This document shows positions 1 to 9,052 of a stretch of DNA of 12,132 nt, one piece after another; position 1 is the stretch's first letter, and each line of letters opens with the position of its first letter. Made by a program: the position numbers and the translations under genes. The notes under the pieces were generated by a model. The model saw only the letters and a program-made list of their open reading frames with translations, was not told where the DNA came from and did no database searches. The DNA is from Ruminococcaceae bacterium UBA1438 (GTDB lineage: Bacteria > Bacillota > Clostridia > Oscillospirales > Acutalibacteraceae): contig DCTO01000012.1 in NCBI GenBank assembly GCA_002329285.1, positions 23,634-35,765 on the forward strand, given 5' to 3'.

Positions 1-35
1 CACAAGAAAAAACAAATTGCAAGTATTTTTTTAAA
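1..35. other. A+T-rich sequence after addA, no gene or clear terminator
   Basis: These 35 bases follow the addA stop and are very A+T-rich. Read on the minus strand there are T-rich stretches (TTTGTTTTTTC), but the only pairing upstream is a four-base AAAT/ATTT, too weak to call a terminator. The true 3' end of the transcript probably lies beyond the edge. Confidence 0.5.
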
Positions 36-3000
36 TTAATTATAGCAACACGGCTTAGACAGATGGAATGAATAAAGCATCGCTTCTTTAACCGGTTTCT
101 GAAGAACCTTTGAAACTGCGGACTTATAAAACGCAATCTGGTTTTTATACATATTCAAAAGCTCTGTTTCATCGGAAACCCTGTCAGTCTTATAATCAAC
201 AAGCACAAGCTCGCCATTTTCTTCAAAAACGCAATCTGCAATTCCCTGGATCAGCACCTTGTCGTTTTCATCAGCAGAGCTGTTGCCGGAATCAACAAAG
301 CTTGAAACCTTTATTTCCTTATAAATAGCATCGGAGTTAAACATTCTTTCAGCAAGCGGGCTGCAGAAAAAGGCATCAAGTGCATTTCTATTGAGGGATT
401 CTGCTTGCTCTTTAGTTAAAAATCCCTCCAGTGCAAGCCTTGCAATTTCAGCTTCAAGATCAGATTTGGCAGAATTATAACTGCAAAACTGCATGAATGA
501 ATGCATAGCAGTTCCTCTCTCGCTCGGACTGAGGCCGCTTTTGTTCATAAATGCGGGCTTTGATGTTGCAAAGAAATCGGGATTTTTGATGCTTTCATCA
601 AGATCAGAAGCATTTTGCTTAGCAGAAATCGAAGCTAAATCAGCACGAGAATAAGAGAATGAAAGCCGTTCTTTAATCTCATCAACAAGCTTTTGCGAAT
701 AATGCGCCTCTGCTACAGGCTCTGATTCTTTTAATTCATCAACGGAATTAATTATTTCAACAGGCATATTAAAATCAGCATTGACTGTTGTAATATTAAT
801 ATCCGATAATTCACGAAGCTTGACTCCATCCTTGTGAATCAAAGCAGAAAGCAAAAGCAAATCGCCGTCTGAAGAAATTCCACGGCAAAGAATTGGATTT
901 ATCTTTCCCTCAGCGATTTTAGGAGCAAGCTTGTTGATTTTGTTTTCAAGGTTATCAACAGTTATAAAAGAGATAAACTGCTCTTTTGCTCTTGTTATCG
1001 CGACATAGAGAACCCTGAGATTTTCACTCATTGAAGCCGCTTTATTAACGGTTTTCAGCGCGGTAAATGGTATCGTTTCGGTCTGATATAAAAGCTCCTC
1101 GTTATGTAATTTAATGCCGATTCCGAGCTTATGATTGAGCAAAAGCTTATTTTTCAGATCTTCATAATTGTATTTCCTCTCAGTTCCGGCAAGGATAACA
1201 ATCGGAAATTCAAGGCCTTTGGAGTGATGTATGCTCATAATTGTTACTGCATTTTCAGAGGCTGAATTAACCGATGCGCTTTCAACGGTTTTATCCCCGT
1301 CAATAAGCTTATCAATAAGGCGCATAAATGCAGTTAACCCAATGCTTTCAGATGAATCAAATCTTTCTGCAAGTTCAATAAGCTTACCTATATTTCTGCA
1401 GCGCTGCTCCCCGTTGCCGAGTGCATTAGCAAAAGCATAAATGCTTTTATATTCGCAAATGTATCTTATGAAGGATGAAACAGACATGGTTACGACAAGC
1501 CTGCGAAGCTGCTTTAATTCTTCAAGAAAAGCCTTAACCCTTTGCGATTCGGAAAGAATAACGCAGGAATAAAGACTTCCGCGCTTCTGCGCTTCGAGCC
1601 TTATTTCGGCAAACTCATCAGGGGTGAAACCGTAAAGCGGAGAAAGCATAACAGCAAGCAAAGGAATATCCTGCCTGGGATTATCAATAACTCTTAAATA
1701 AGAAATCAGCATTTTGATTTCATTATTATCAAAAAGATTGGTGGAATTATCACAGACAACGGGAATGCCGCGCTCTGTTAAAACCTCATTATATTGCGCG
1801 ATATGAGTTCTTGTTGAACGAAGCAGAATTGCAAAATCGCCAAAGCTAACGTCTCTCAAAACGCCGTTATCATAAATTTGCTCATGATTATTAATTTTTT
1901 CAAGGATAACGGAAGCGATGTAAGCAGCCTCATTTTTATCCATTTCACTGCTTTTGGTTTCGGTAAGAATTTTAATCTGAGCGCTCGGGACTGATGTTTC
2001 AGGATATTTTGCCTGATAATTAAGGTATTCCTCGGCATTATAATTCAGCTCGCCTGTTTTTTCACTCATAAAGGTTGAAAAAACGAAGTTGGTGAAATCA
2101 CAAATGCCCTTTCTTGAGCGATAATTCTTATCAAGAATTATTTTTGAAGAATCAGAATTATCATCCTTATTATAATGCGGGAATGAATCTTTTTTTCCAT
2201 TAAAAATAAAAGGCATTGCAAGGCGAAAACGATAAATGCTTTGCTTAACATCGCCAACCATAAAGCGATTTTTACCGTTTGACAACAACTCAAAAAGCAT
2301 ATCCTGCGCTTCATTAGTGTCTTGATATTCATCAACAAGAATTTCATAAAAGCTGTTTTCAAGATCCTTTGCAAGCGCAGATTTTACAGGTTCATTATTT
2401 TTATCAAATTCAACCAGAAGATCAAGTGCAAAATGCTCGATATCAGAAAAAGTAAATAAGTTCTGCTCCTCTTTAAGCTTTCTGTATTCACAATCATAGC
2501 TAAACAGAACATCATAAAGGGCCTTCAGCACCGGATAAAGCTTTTCGTTATCTTTTCTGAAATCCTCCTCGGTTGCGCAAAAAACATCCGAAAGGCCCGC
2601 AACAAGCTCTTTATAAAGATTTCGCCTTGAAGAAATCTCTTCCTTATAGGAAGGCGAATATCCTCTGACTGTTTTTTGCCTAACAAAGCTTATATTGCCA
2701 AAGGCATTTAACGCAGAGTTCCAACCCTTATTAACGGATTTACGAAGGGAATCTATAAGCTGCCTGTCCTCGCTTAATGTTTCATAATACTTTTCATATG
2801 CTTCGTCTTCCGAGTCAAGAACAGCAAAAGAAGCATTAAGCAATTCAGATGCGCAGGATAATCCGTCTTTTACATAATCAAGAAGATAATCATGCCAGGC
2901 GGTTTCTGAAAGATTAACAGACGGATTATAAAGCTCCGTCATATCAGAAAGCCATTTAAACGGAAACGGTTGAGCATAGATGTAACTATGAAGTTTTTTT

Positions 3001-3521
3001 ATTGATTCAAACAGCGCTTTATCATCCTTTGGCGATGAAAGAGTTTCAACAAGCGAAATAAATGCAGGGCTTTTATTTTCAAAGCATTTGTCAAGAACAG
3101 TGTTTAAAGCTGTGTCAGCAATTATTTGCGCTTGTGCTTCATCAAGAATCGAAAAATCCTGATTAATTCCGAGCTTGAAAGCATTCTCTTTAACAAGATT
3201 CAAGCAAAAGGAATCGATAGTTGAAATATTTGCATTTTGCAAAAGAGTCATCTGGCGAAGAATATTGACATCGTTAGGGCGAATCTTCAATAAATCGGAA
3301 AGCGCAGCAGAAATTCTTGATTTCATCTCGGCAGCAGCAGGATTGGTGAAGGTTACAATCAGCAGCCCGTCAACATCAACAGGGGTAGATTCATCAGTGA
3401 TTAACTTGATGACACGCTGAACAAGAACCGCGGTTTTACCGGAACCGGCAGCAGCAGAAACGATAAGATTTCTGTTTCTTGCATAAACAGCGTTTTGCTG
3501 ATCTTCAGATAAAACTATCAT
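36..3521 (-). CDS. addA: AddA, ATP-dependent helicase/nuclease subunit A
   Basis: A 1161-residue UvrD/RecB-type superfamily 1A helicase fused to a RecB-type nuclease; B. subtilis AddA has 1232 residues. Helicase motifs in order are Walker A AAAGSGKT (23-30), Walker B DEYQDT (397-402), motif III GDVKQSIYRFR (423-433), motif IV NYRSR (466-470), motif V SIHHSKGLEFP (763-773) and motif VI YVAITRAK (839-846). The nuclease has His1007 (GTAMHSF), Asp1096 (GIADCVF), and Asp1109 and Lys1111 (VDYKTD). AddA is the motor that translocates 3'-5' and cuts one strand, while AddB cuts the other. The start ATG follows AAAGGGG at 7-base spacing and overlaps the addB stop as ATGA. The protein ends in HLSKPCCYN at a TAA, only 35 bases from the window edge. 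The full nuclease domain precedes this, so it is complete. Confidence 0.97.
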   Translation of the reverse strand: MIVLSEDQQNAVYARNRNLIVSAAAGSGKTAVLVQRVIKLITDESTPVDVDGLLIVTFTNPAAAEMKSRISAALSDLLKIRPNDVNILRQMTLLQNANISTIDSFCLNLVKENAFKLGINQDFSILDEAQAQIIADTALNTVLDKCFENKSPAFISLVETLSSPKDDKALFESIKKLHSYIYAQPFPFKWLSDMTELYNPSVNLSETAWHDYLLDYVKDGLSCASELLNASFAVLDSEDEAYEKYYETLSEDRQLIDSLRKSVNKGWNSALNAFGNISFVRQKTVRGYSPSYKEEISSRRNLYKELVAGLSDVFCATEEDFRKDNEKLYPVLKALYDVLFSYDCEYRKLKEEQNLFTFSDIEHFALDLLVEFDKNNEPVKSALAKDLENSFYEILVDEYQDTNEAQDMLFELLSNGKNRFMVGDVKQSIYRFRLAMPFIFNGKKDSFPHYNKDDNSDSSKIILDKNYRSRKGICDFTNFVFSTFMSEKTGELNYNAEEYLNYQAKYPETSVPSAQIKILTETKSSEMDKNEAAYIASVILEKINNHEQIYDNGVLRDVSFGDFAILLRSTRTHIAQYNEVLTERGIPVVCDNSTNLFDNNEIKMLISYLRVIDNPRQDIPLLAVMLSPLYGFTPDEFAEIRLEAQKRGSLYSCVILSESQRVKAFLEELKQLRRLVVTMSVSSFIRYICEYKSIYAFANALGNGEQRCRNIGKLIELAERFDSSESIGLTAFMRLIDKLIDGDKTVESASVNSASENAVTIMSIHHSKGLEFPIVILAGTERKYNYEDLKNKLLLNHKLGIGIKLHNEELLYQTETIPFTALKTVNKAASMSENLRVLYVAITRAKEQFISFITVDNLENKINKLAPKIAEGKINPILCRGISSDGDLLLLSALIHKDGVKLRELSDINITTVNADFNMPVEIINSVDELKESEPVAEAHYSQKLVDEIKERLSFSYSRADLASISAKQNASDLDESIKNPDFFATSKPAFMNKSGLSPSERGTAMHSFMQFCSYNSAKSDLEAEIARLALEGFLTKEQAESLNRNALDAFFCSPLAERMFNSDAIYKEIKVSSFVDSGNSSADENDKVLIQGIADCVFEENGELVLVDYKTDRVSDETELLNMYKNQIAFYKSAVSKVLQKPVKEAMLYSFHLSKPCCYN

Positions 3522-6500
3522 TCCGCATCCCCTTTCAGTATTTCAAGAACCTCTTCATCCTTATATGATTCCATTTCTCTGCTTTGAATGATGCGCCTTG
3601 CGGCACAAACATCGGAATAATCACAGAATTCACAGGTTTTATCATGATGAGAGCCGTTAATCGGATTTTGATTTATAATGCCATTATGAAGATTATTTCC
3701 CATAGTTTCAAGGAGAGACGTAATCTTGCGGTGTATTCTGCCAAGCTCCTCATATGATGCAAAGCAACCTTTAAGATCCTTCTTGGAAGTAACGTAAACG
3801 GGAATATACTTGCCCTCAAGATCCTTTTCCATTGCTTCAAGTATGTCGTGATTCTTATCGTACAGCACAATGCCCTTCATCTTATATTCTTTATTATCGT
3901 TTTTTGCAAGCTCCGCATCAGCTTTGATTCGGGGGAGGTTATAAACATTTCTTGATGCATGCATATAAAGAACGCCCGCCGGAATTCCGCTGAATTCGCT
4001 TGTTTCATCACCGCAGAGATTGAAAAGATATATAAACATCTGAAGATTCAAGCCATAAAGCACATCCGCAAGATTGAAGGTTTTTGTGCCCGATTTATAA
4101 TCAATAACGCGAATATATTTTTCCCCGCTTTTTTCATAAACGTCAAACCTGTCAATAGACCCTCTGATCTGCACGGAGCCTTCATCAAGCTTAATAACCT
4201 GTGGCTTAACCTCTCCATCCTTATCGATTTTAAGCTCAAACGCCTTCGCTTCAAAAAGGCTTTGAGAAAATTCATCGCGCAAACGAAAAACAACGCTGTA
4301 AAGCATTTTTGAAAGGCGCATAAACTGATATTTAAAACGGCTTGAAAAATCTTGAATGCTGCCCATCTGCGTGTTGTAATATTGGTTAAGGTATTTATCA
4401 ACAAGTATCTTAATTTCAACATCGCTTTTTGCGGAAAGTGCAGCAGAGCCGATTTCTTTTATTATCATTTCAAGAACATAATGAATAACCGTGCCGGTTT
4501 CCATTGCATTCATCTGCGCCTTTTCTCTCGGTTTAGCGCCAAGTCCGAATTTGCAGAAATAGCGAAATGCGCAATTGAAATAATCCTCAACCTTTGATGC
4601 GGATATATACATATCCTTTGAAAACAGGTTTGTTGCCGTTTGCTTATTATTAATTCTGACATCGGCATTATCCGAAAGCAGCCTTACTGCATTATATCTT
4701 CCGTCATTTTCAAAATAATGCTTTAATGACCGGGAAAACTCTGTGTTATCAGCAAAACGCTCTGCCATCAACTCAAATGCAGACGAACTGCTTTCAATAA
4801 GATCAAGCTCTGGAATATCAGAATAAACCATTTCCTTAATGTTCGGAAAAATGCTTTTAACGGAATTTACTAATGCAGACTGTGCAGAGGTTTTATCATC
4901 GCCGACATAGGTTATATAAAGCGCCTCTGATGCAACACTGACTGCCATATAGGCAAAATAACGCTCCTGAAAGCTGAGAGTTTCACCAAAGGAATAAAGA
5001 TTAAAATCATTATTACTTAAAACAACCCTGTCTGTTTCGGAAAGAATACCGCCACCGGAAATCGAGCGCGGAAATTCTCCCTCATTAGCGCCAAGGATGA
5101 AAACAACCTTTGGATTATCGGCTCTGATTCTGTCTGCCTGGCCAAACTGAACATTGTCAAGCCCCTGCGGCAAAACTCCGAGATCCTCGTTGATAAGCAT
5201 TAAATTGAAAAGCTCATAATAATCATTAATCGATATTTTCTCATTTCCGAGCACAACCGCCAGATCATTAAGCATCTGCATAAGCAGATCCCAAATTCTT
5301 TCCTGCTCATCAGCCAGTGCGGTTTTGCCGAGCTCAGAAAGCGAAAAAGCAAGCGATTTCAAATTCGAATTCGCCTTAAATGCCATCAAGGTGTTATAAA
5401 TTGCTTCGCTGATTTCAGATGCGCCCGCATCCTTAACAGTCTTTCTAAAATAAGATATCTTTGAGAAAAGATATTTTCTTGCGGCTTCAACTCTTTGTAT
5501 TTCTTTCTCATCATTTTTGCTAATTTCGGAAACAAAGCCTTTTGATGAAGCCGTGAATTCCTTTTCCCACTTTCTTATGCCGCTTATATTCCAAAGATAA
5601 ATATAATTTTCAAGCGCGTTAATATCCTCATCAGAAAGCTCTGTAAGCCCGGTTTTTGCAAGACTCAAAACATCCTCTGAGCGAAATGAATAAATAATGC
5701 AGCGCAGAAGATAATTAACAAAAACCATTAGCGGCTGCATTTTAATTGCCTGTCTTTCATCATCAAAAAACGGAATTTCAAATTTTTTGAAAGCATATGA
5801 AAGCTCGCCGGAATATTTATCTATATCACGGCAGATAACAGCAACATCCCTTGCTTTAACTCCTGCACGCAGGTGTTTTTTAATCATAAGTGAAATATAT
5901 TCACACTCATCCGAAATATCTTTTCCCTTATAAATTCTTATGTTTTCAGCGGATTTCGGGTAAATTTCCGGATGGTTATTAAAGAAGTTTTTCTCACAAA
6001 AAGCAAGGCTTTCACTGTTTGTTCTGCGGTTTTTGTCAAGAATAACAAATTCCGTTTTCTCGCCGCATTTTTGGGCAATTTTGCTTAAAGTTGCGGCAGT
6101 TTGATTAACATAAGAAAAGAGATTATATTTTTCTTTTGCAAAATATGAATCAGTGCAAAGCGTTATGCAAACAGATTCTGCCTTGCTTATTATCAGCTCA
6201 AGAAGCTTAATCTCATTTGCAACAAAGCCGTTAAAGCCGTCAATAAAAACATATTTGCCATTTATGTAATCGCTCTTAATAAGCTTATCATAGAGACGCG
6301 AAAGATCATCGGATGAATCATAATACTTGCCGTTTATCAGGCTTTCATATGCTTCAAAAATCAATCCCAGATCATGAAGCTTACCTGAGAGGACTTCCCT
6401 ATCCGCTTTGCCGCATCCCTCAAGCAGCTCTTCAGATGAAATATTACAAGATTTCATTTCATCATAAATTTTAATTACCGAATTAATGAATGAGGAATAT

Positions 6501-6835
6501 TCTGTTTTACTTGTGAAAACAATTAAATCATCAGAAACAGAAGAAATTGCTTTTTTCATCAAAACGGCTTTTGCGCCTTTTGAAAGCACGGGAAAATTAT
6601 CGCCGCCGAATTTTTTTGAAACCAGATTTGAAAGGCGCGAAAAGCTTAAATTTTCTACATAATTGATTTTACTTTCGCCAAGCATTGTTAAAAGCTTTTT
6701 TTCCGCAGTGAAATTAAACTGCTCAGGAGTGAGCAGCATAATATCTTTCTTTCCCGAATCAACAAGCCGTTTGATTTCGGAAAAGCAATATTCTGTTTTA
6801 CCGTAGCCGGAGCGGCCAAAAATAAATTTCAACAT
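3518..6835 (-). CDS. addB: AddB, ATP-dependent helicase/deoxyribonuclease subunit B
   Basis: A 1105-residue protein, slightly shorter than B. subtilis AddB (1166). With AddA it forms the nuclear-type end-processing machine of Gram-positives: it degrades double-strand ends and, after meeting a Chi sequence, leaves a 3' tail for RecA. The N-terminus carries a Walker A-like GRSGYGKT (7-14), followed by LLTPEQFNFTAEKKLL, typical of AddB. ILGANEGEFPRS (about 580-591) is a second AddB hallmark. The C-terminal RecB-type nuclease has His785 (GTVIHYV), Asp895 (GSIDRFD), and Asp912 and Lys914 (VIDYKSG). Four cysteines, Cys755 and Cys1068, Cys1071, Cys1077 (CxxCx5C), match the family's iron-sulfur cluster that pins the nuclease domain. 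Nothing essential is missing. AAGGTG lies 5 bases before the ATG, which overlaps the mutase stop by one base. The 3' end overlaps addA as ATGA, as expected for two subunits made in equal amounts. Confidence 0.96.
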   Translation of the reverse strand: MLKFIFGRSGYGKTEYCFSEIKRLVDSGKKDIMLLTPEQFNFTAEKKLLTMLGESKINYVENLSFSRLSNLVSKKFGGDNFPVLSKGAKAVLMKKAISSVSDDLIVFTSKTEYSSFINSVIKIYDEMKSCNISSEELLEGCGKADREVLSGKLHDLGLIFEAYESLINGKYYDSSDDLSRLYDKLIKSDYINGKYVFIDGFNGFVANEIKLLELIISKAESVCITLCTDSYFAKEKYNLFSYVNQTAATLSKIAQKCGEKTEFVILDKNRRTNSESLAFCEKNFFNNHPEIYPKSAENIRIYKGKDISDECEYISLMIKKHLRAGVKARDVAVICRDIDKYSGELSYAFKKFEIPFFDDERQAIKMQPLMVFVNYLLRCIIYSFRSEDVLSLAKTGLTELSDEDINALENYIYLWNISGIRKWEKEFTASSKGFVSEISKNDEKEIQRVEAARKYLFSKISYFRKTVKDAGASEISEAIYNTLMAFKANSNLKSLAFSLSELGKTALADEQERIWDLLMQMLNDLAVVLGNEKISINDYYELFNLMLINEDLGVLPQGLDNVQFGQADRIRADNPKVVFILGANEGEFPRSISGGGILSETDRVVLSNNDFNLYSFGETLSFQERYFAYMAVSVASEALYITYVGDDKTSAQSALVNSVKSIFPNIKEMVYSDIPELDLIESSSSAFELMAERFADNTEFSRSLKHYFENDGRYNAVRLLSDNADVRINNKQTATNLFSKDMYISASKVEDYFNCAFRYFCKFGLGAKPREKAQMNAMETGTVIHYVLEMIIKEIGSAALSAKSDVEIKILVDKYLNQYYNTQMGSIQDFSSRFKYQFMRLSKMLYSVVFRLRDEFSQSLFEAKAFELKIDKDGEVKPQVIKLDEGSVQIRGSIDRFDVYEKSGEKYIRVIDYKSGTKTFNLADVLYGLNLQMFIYLFNLCGDETSEFSGIPAGVLYMHASRNVYNLPRIKADAELAKNDNKEYKMKGIVLYDKNHDILEAMEKDLEGKYIPVYVTSKKDLKGCFASYEELGRIHRKITSLLETMGNNLHNGIINQNPINGSHHDKTCEFCDYSDVCAARRIIQSREMESYKDEEVLEILKGDAE
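3529..3535 (-). promoter_or_regulatory. Ribosome binding site of addA
   Basis: AAAGGGG is 7 bases before the addA ATG at 3521, embedded in the last codons of addB. It fixes the start and suggests efficient re-initiation after addB. Confidence 0.65.
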
Positions 6836-8358
6836 TAAAGCACCTTATCAAATCCGGATAAATCAAGCTTATCAAAGCGTGAGAAGAAATTCTTTAACTC
6901 AAACAAAACCTTCTTGCAGATTCCGTAATTATCATTTTCAATATTAAGCGGAAGAATCGGATCGTGAACGGAAAGACGAAGCAAAAACCATCCGCCATCA
7001 AAATTAATTCTTACACCCTCATAATTCTCTTTTTCAAGCTCAAAGCCATCGCGGCAATTTGCATATTCGGTTAATTCGGCAATAACCTTTTCGCCATAAT
7101 CCCTGAAATCATCAAGCATAATCGGCATTCTGACCTCAAGGCTTTCGGCAGGCTCTTTCAAATCTGCTATAAGCTCGTTAATATCTCTGCCCTGCTTTTT
7201 CAGTTTTGCAAGCAGACAAACTATTTTGGTTGCAAGATAAGCACCATCATCAAGAAAATAATTTTCTTTTAATGCTGCATGCCCGCTTGTTTCTATTGCA
7301 AGCGGTGAATTAACGGCATTCGAATTCAGTTCAACAGATTTATCAATAACATTTTTATAGCCTCTTTTGAAACGAAGCTGCTTGCCGCCAAGCGTTTTTT
7401 CAATAAAATCACGAAGTCCGTCAGAGGTTAAGCTGTCTGTAGCGATAACGCCTCCGGGATTATTCTCAAGCGCAATTACCGAAGCCAAGGCAACGAGGCG
7501 GTTTCTGTTAATCTCCTTGCCATCAGATGAAACACAGGCAACGCGGTCAACATCCGTGTCAAAAATAAGGCCAAGATCTGATTTTGAATTAATAACCATA
7601 TCGCAGGCAGCTTTTATTGCATCCTTATTCTCCGGATTTGGAATATGATTAGGAAACATGCCATCAGGCTCTAAAAACTGGCTTCCGCTGATATCCGCGC
7701 CAAGAGGAGCAAGCACTTTTTTTGCATAAAATCCGCCTGCGCCATTTCCGGCATCAACAGATATTTTAAGCCCGGAAAGCGGCTTATCGCCGCTATTTGT
7801 TTCAGATATAATGATATTGCGCAAATGTTTTGAATAATCTTCCATAAAGGAATATGGCTTACCCGGAATCTCAACAGCTTTATCAATTATTTTTTTAACA
7901 TTAGCTGCAAGCTTAAGTATTTCCTTAACATCTTTGCCCTCAAGCCCGCCGGTTGGTGTAAAAAACTTAAGACCGTTTCTTTGATACGGATGATGAGAGG
8001 CGGTAATTTCAAGAGAAGCATCCGCTTTGACTCCATTATCAAAAGCAAGCACCGTGCTCATAAACATTGCGGGAGTTGACGCAAGCCCGAAATCATAAAC
8101 TCTGCATCCAGAGGTTGCAAACGCAGCTTTTGCAGAATCTGAAATTCTGTTTGCGGAAATTCTTGAGTCATGGCCGATTGTAATTACGCCAAGCTTTTTT
8201 TCAAATTTCTTGTAATACCATTCACAAAATGCAACGCATATATTATAAACGACATCATCTGTTAATTCTGTTTTTTCAATATCAGTATCAATTGCGACAC
8301 CTCGAATATCGGTGCCGCTTTTTAATTTAACAAAATTATCTTCTGTAAGCATCTGCAT
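6835..8358 (-). CDS. Phosphoglucomutase/phosphomannomutase superfamily enzyme (variant loops)
   Basis: A 507-residue alpha-D-phosphohexomutase that moves a phosphate between C1 and C6 of a hexose through a phosphoserine. The four active-site loops appear in order. The phosphoserine loop is TASHHPYQRNG with Ser121, where the textbook form is TASHNP. The metal loop is DTDVDR at 267-272. The sugar-specificity loop is ETSGH at 356-360. The phosphate-binding loop reads LRLSVHDPILPLN with SVHDP at 463-467, instead of the usual RxSGTEP. These variants recur in a branch of COG1109 mutases with TASHxPxxRNGxKFF and SxHDPxxPLNxE signatures, so the protein is probably active but divergent. Whether glucose, mannose or an amino sugar is the substrate cannot be read. 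I chose the ATG at 8358 because GAGGG precedes it by 8 bases. A TTG at 8361 and an ATG at 8352 are alternatives. Its stop overlaps addB as TAATG. Confidence 0.9.
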   Translation of the reverse strand: MQMLTEDNFVKLKSGTDIRGVAIDTDIEKTELTDDVVYNICVAFCEWYYKKFEKKLGVITIGHDSRISANRISDSAKAAFATSGCRVYDFGLASTPAMFMSTVLAFDNGVKADASLEITASHHPYQRNGLKFFTPTGGLEGKDVKEILKLAANVKKIIDKAVEIPGKPYSFMEDYSKHLRNIIISETNSGDKPLSGLKISVDAGNGAGGFYAKKVLAPLGADISGSQFLEPDGMFPNHIPNPENKDAIKAACDMVINSKSDLGLIFDTDVDRVACVSSDGKEINRNRLVALASVIALENNPGGVIATDSLTSDGLRDFIEKTLGGKQLRFKRGYKNVIDKSVELNSNAVNSPLAIETSGHAALKENYFLDDGAYLATKIVCLLAKLKKQGRDINELIADLKEPAESLEVRMPIMLDDFRDYGEKVIAELTEYANCRDGFELEKENYEGVRINFDGGWFLLRLSVHDPILPLNIENDNYGICKKVLFELKNFFSRFDKLDLSGFDKVL

Positions 8359-9052
8359 CAATTAATCCCTCGTTAAAGGCGTTATCATAAGCCTCAATTA
8401 AAAATTCATACATCGGAGATGAAACCGAAATCATATATCTTAATTCATCAACAAGATCAGTTGAATCAAGCCTGCTGATATCAGGGCAACGACGAACAAA
8501 TTCCATATTTTTAGCATTTAGATATTTTTTAAGCTCTTGCGGAGCATCGGAAACCTTGTCCTTTTTATAATAATCTCTAAATCCATAGGTTAATCCGGCC
8601 TGCTCGGTTGCCGCAACAGCGTCAAGCCATCTTTCAGGCTCTTTTAAAATCAATTTCCTAACAAAATCAAACTGCGCAGGCTTCGCCATCCACATCGCCA
8701 GGCCGTAAGAATAGCCTTCGCCTGTAAATTCAAACCAATAAAAAGGAGCAAAAGGATAAGCAAATTTATTTCTCCTTAACATAAACCAAAGGTTTTCTCT
8801 GTAAAGCATTTTGCTTTTTGTTCGCCTTGTATCATGCCTTATTCTTGATACGAGATAAGTTGGGTTTGTATCCATAAGCGGGTCAAGATCGCAGCACAAA
8901 TCGGAAAGATCCAAAATAAGCTGCCTCATTGGAACGGTTGCTCCCTGTTTAAGCTCTTCCTTATGCTCTTCATAAAATGCTTTTGAATCATTAAAGCGAT
9001 TAAGTGCCAAAAGCTCGATTGTTTCCGGCTTAATACCTGTGAAATTATACAT
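8336..9052 (-). CDS. DUF2461 domain-containing protein
   Basis: A 238-residue protein matching the DUF2461 family (TIGR02453 type) by pattern. The N-terminal LALNRFNDSKAFYEEHKEEL (15-34) resembles the family's helix for 'small unit of work' residues NNxxWFxxN. The conserved basic stretch SRIRHDTRRTKSKMLYREN (69-87) corresponds to RIYRDxRFSKDKxPYKxN. The aromatic strands FAPFYWFEFTGEGYSYGLAMW (split 101-121) correspond to YFEIxPxGxxxGxGxW. The rest is helical, with no signal peptide or membrane segment, so it should be cytosolic. The biochemical function of this family is unknown and I assign none. The start sits behind a strong AGGGGG site at 7-base spacing and overlaps the PLP enzyme stop by 8 bases. 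The 3' end runs 23 bases into the following mutase gene. The conserved Arg/Asp/Lys cluster suggests binding of a phosphate or nucleic acid, but that is speculation. Confidence 0.83.
   Translation of the reverse strand: MYNFTGIKPETIELLALNRFNDSKAFYEEHKEELKQGATVPMRQLILDLSDLCCDLDPLMDTNPTYLVSRIRHDTRRTKSKMLYRENLWFMLRRNKFAYPFAPFYWFEFTGEGYSYGLAMWMAKPAQFDFVRKLILKEPERWLDAVAATEQAGLTYGFRDYYKKDKVSDAPQELKKYLNAKNMEFVRRCPDISRLDSTDLVDELRYMISVSSPMYEFLIEAYDNAFNEGLIDADAYRR
8367..8371 (-). promoter_or_regulatory. Ribosome binding site deciding the mutase start
   Basis: GAGGG is 8 bases from the ATG at 8358, 5 from a TTG at 8361 and 14 from an ATG at 8352. Spacing and codon type favour 8358. The site lies inside the DUF2461 coding region. 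Confidence 0.55.

Noticed and set aside
1..35. Possible intrinsic terminator after addA
   Set aside because: T-rich but with no stable stem; the window ends too soon to decide.
3959..4312. Plus-strand open frame of 117 codons opposite addB
   Set aside because: No ribosome binding site or recognisable protein pattern. It overlaps the conserved AddB nuclease region on the other strand, so it is an antisense shadow. Other plus-strand frames in the window are the same.
5455..5474. Perfect 8-base hairpin (ATATCTTT, 4-base loop, AAAGATAT) within addB, followed by T residues on the plus strand
   Set aside because: It is wholly A+T-rich, lies in conserved-frame coding sequence and is on the wrong strand for a terminator of these genes. 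Such hairpins arise by chance at this base composition.
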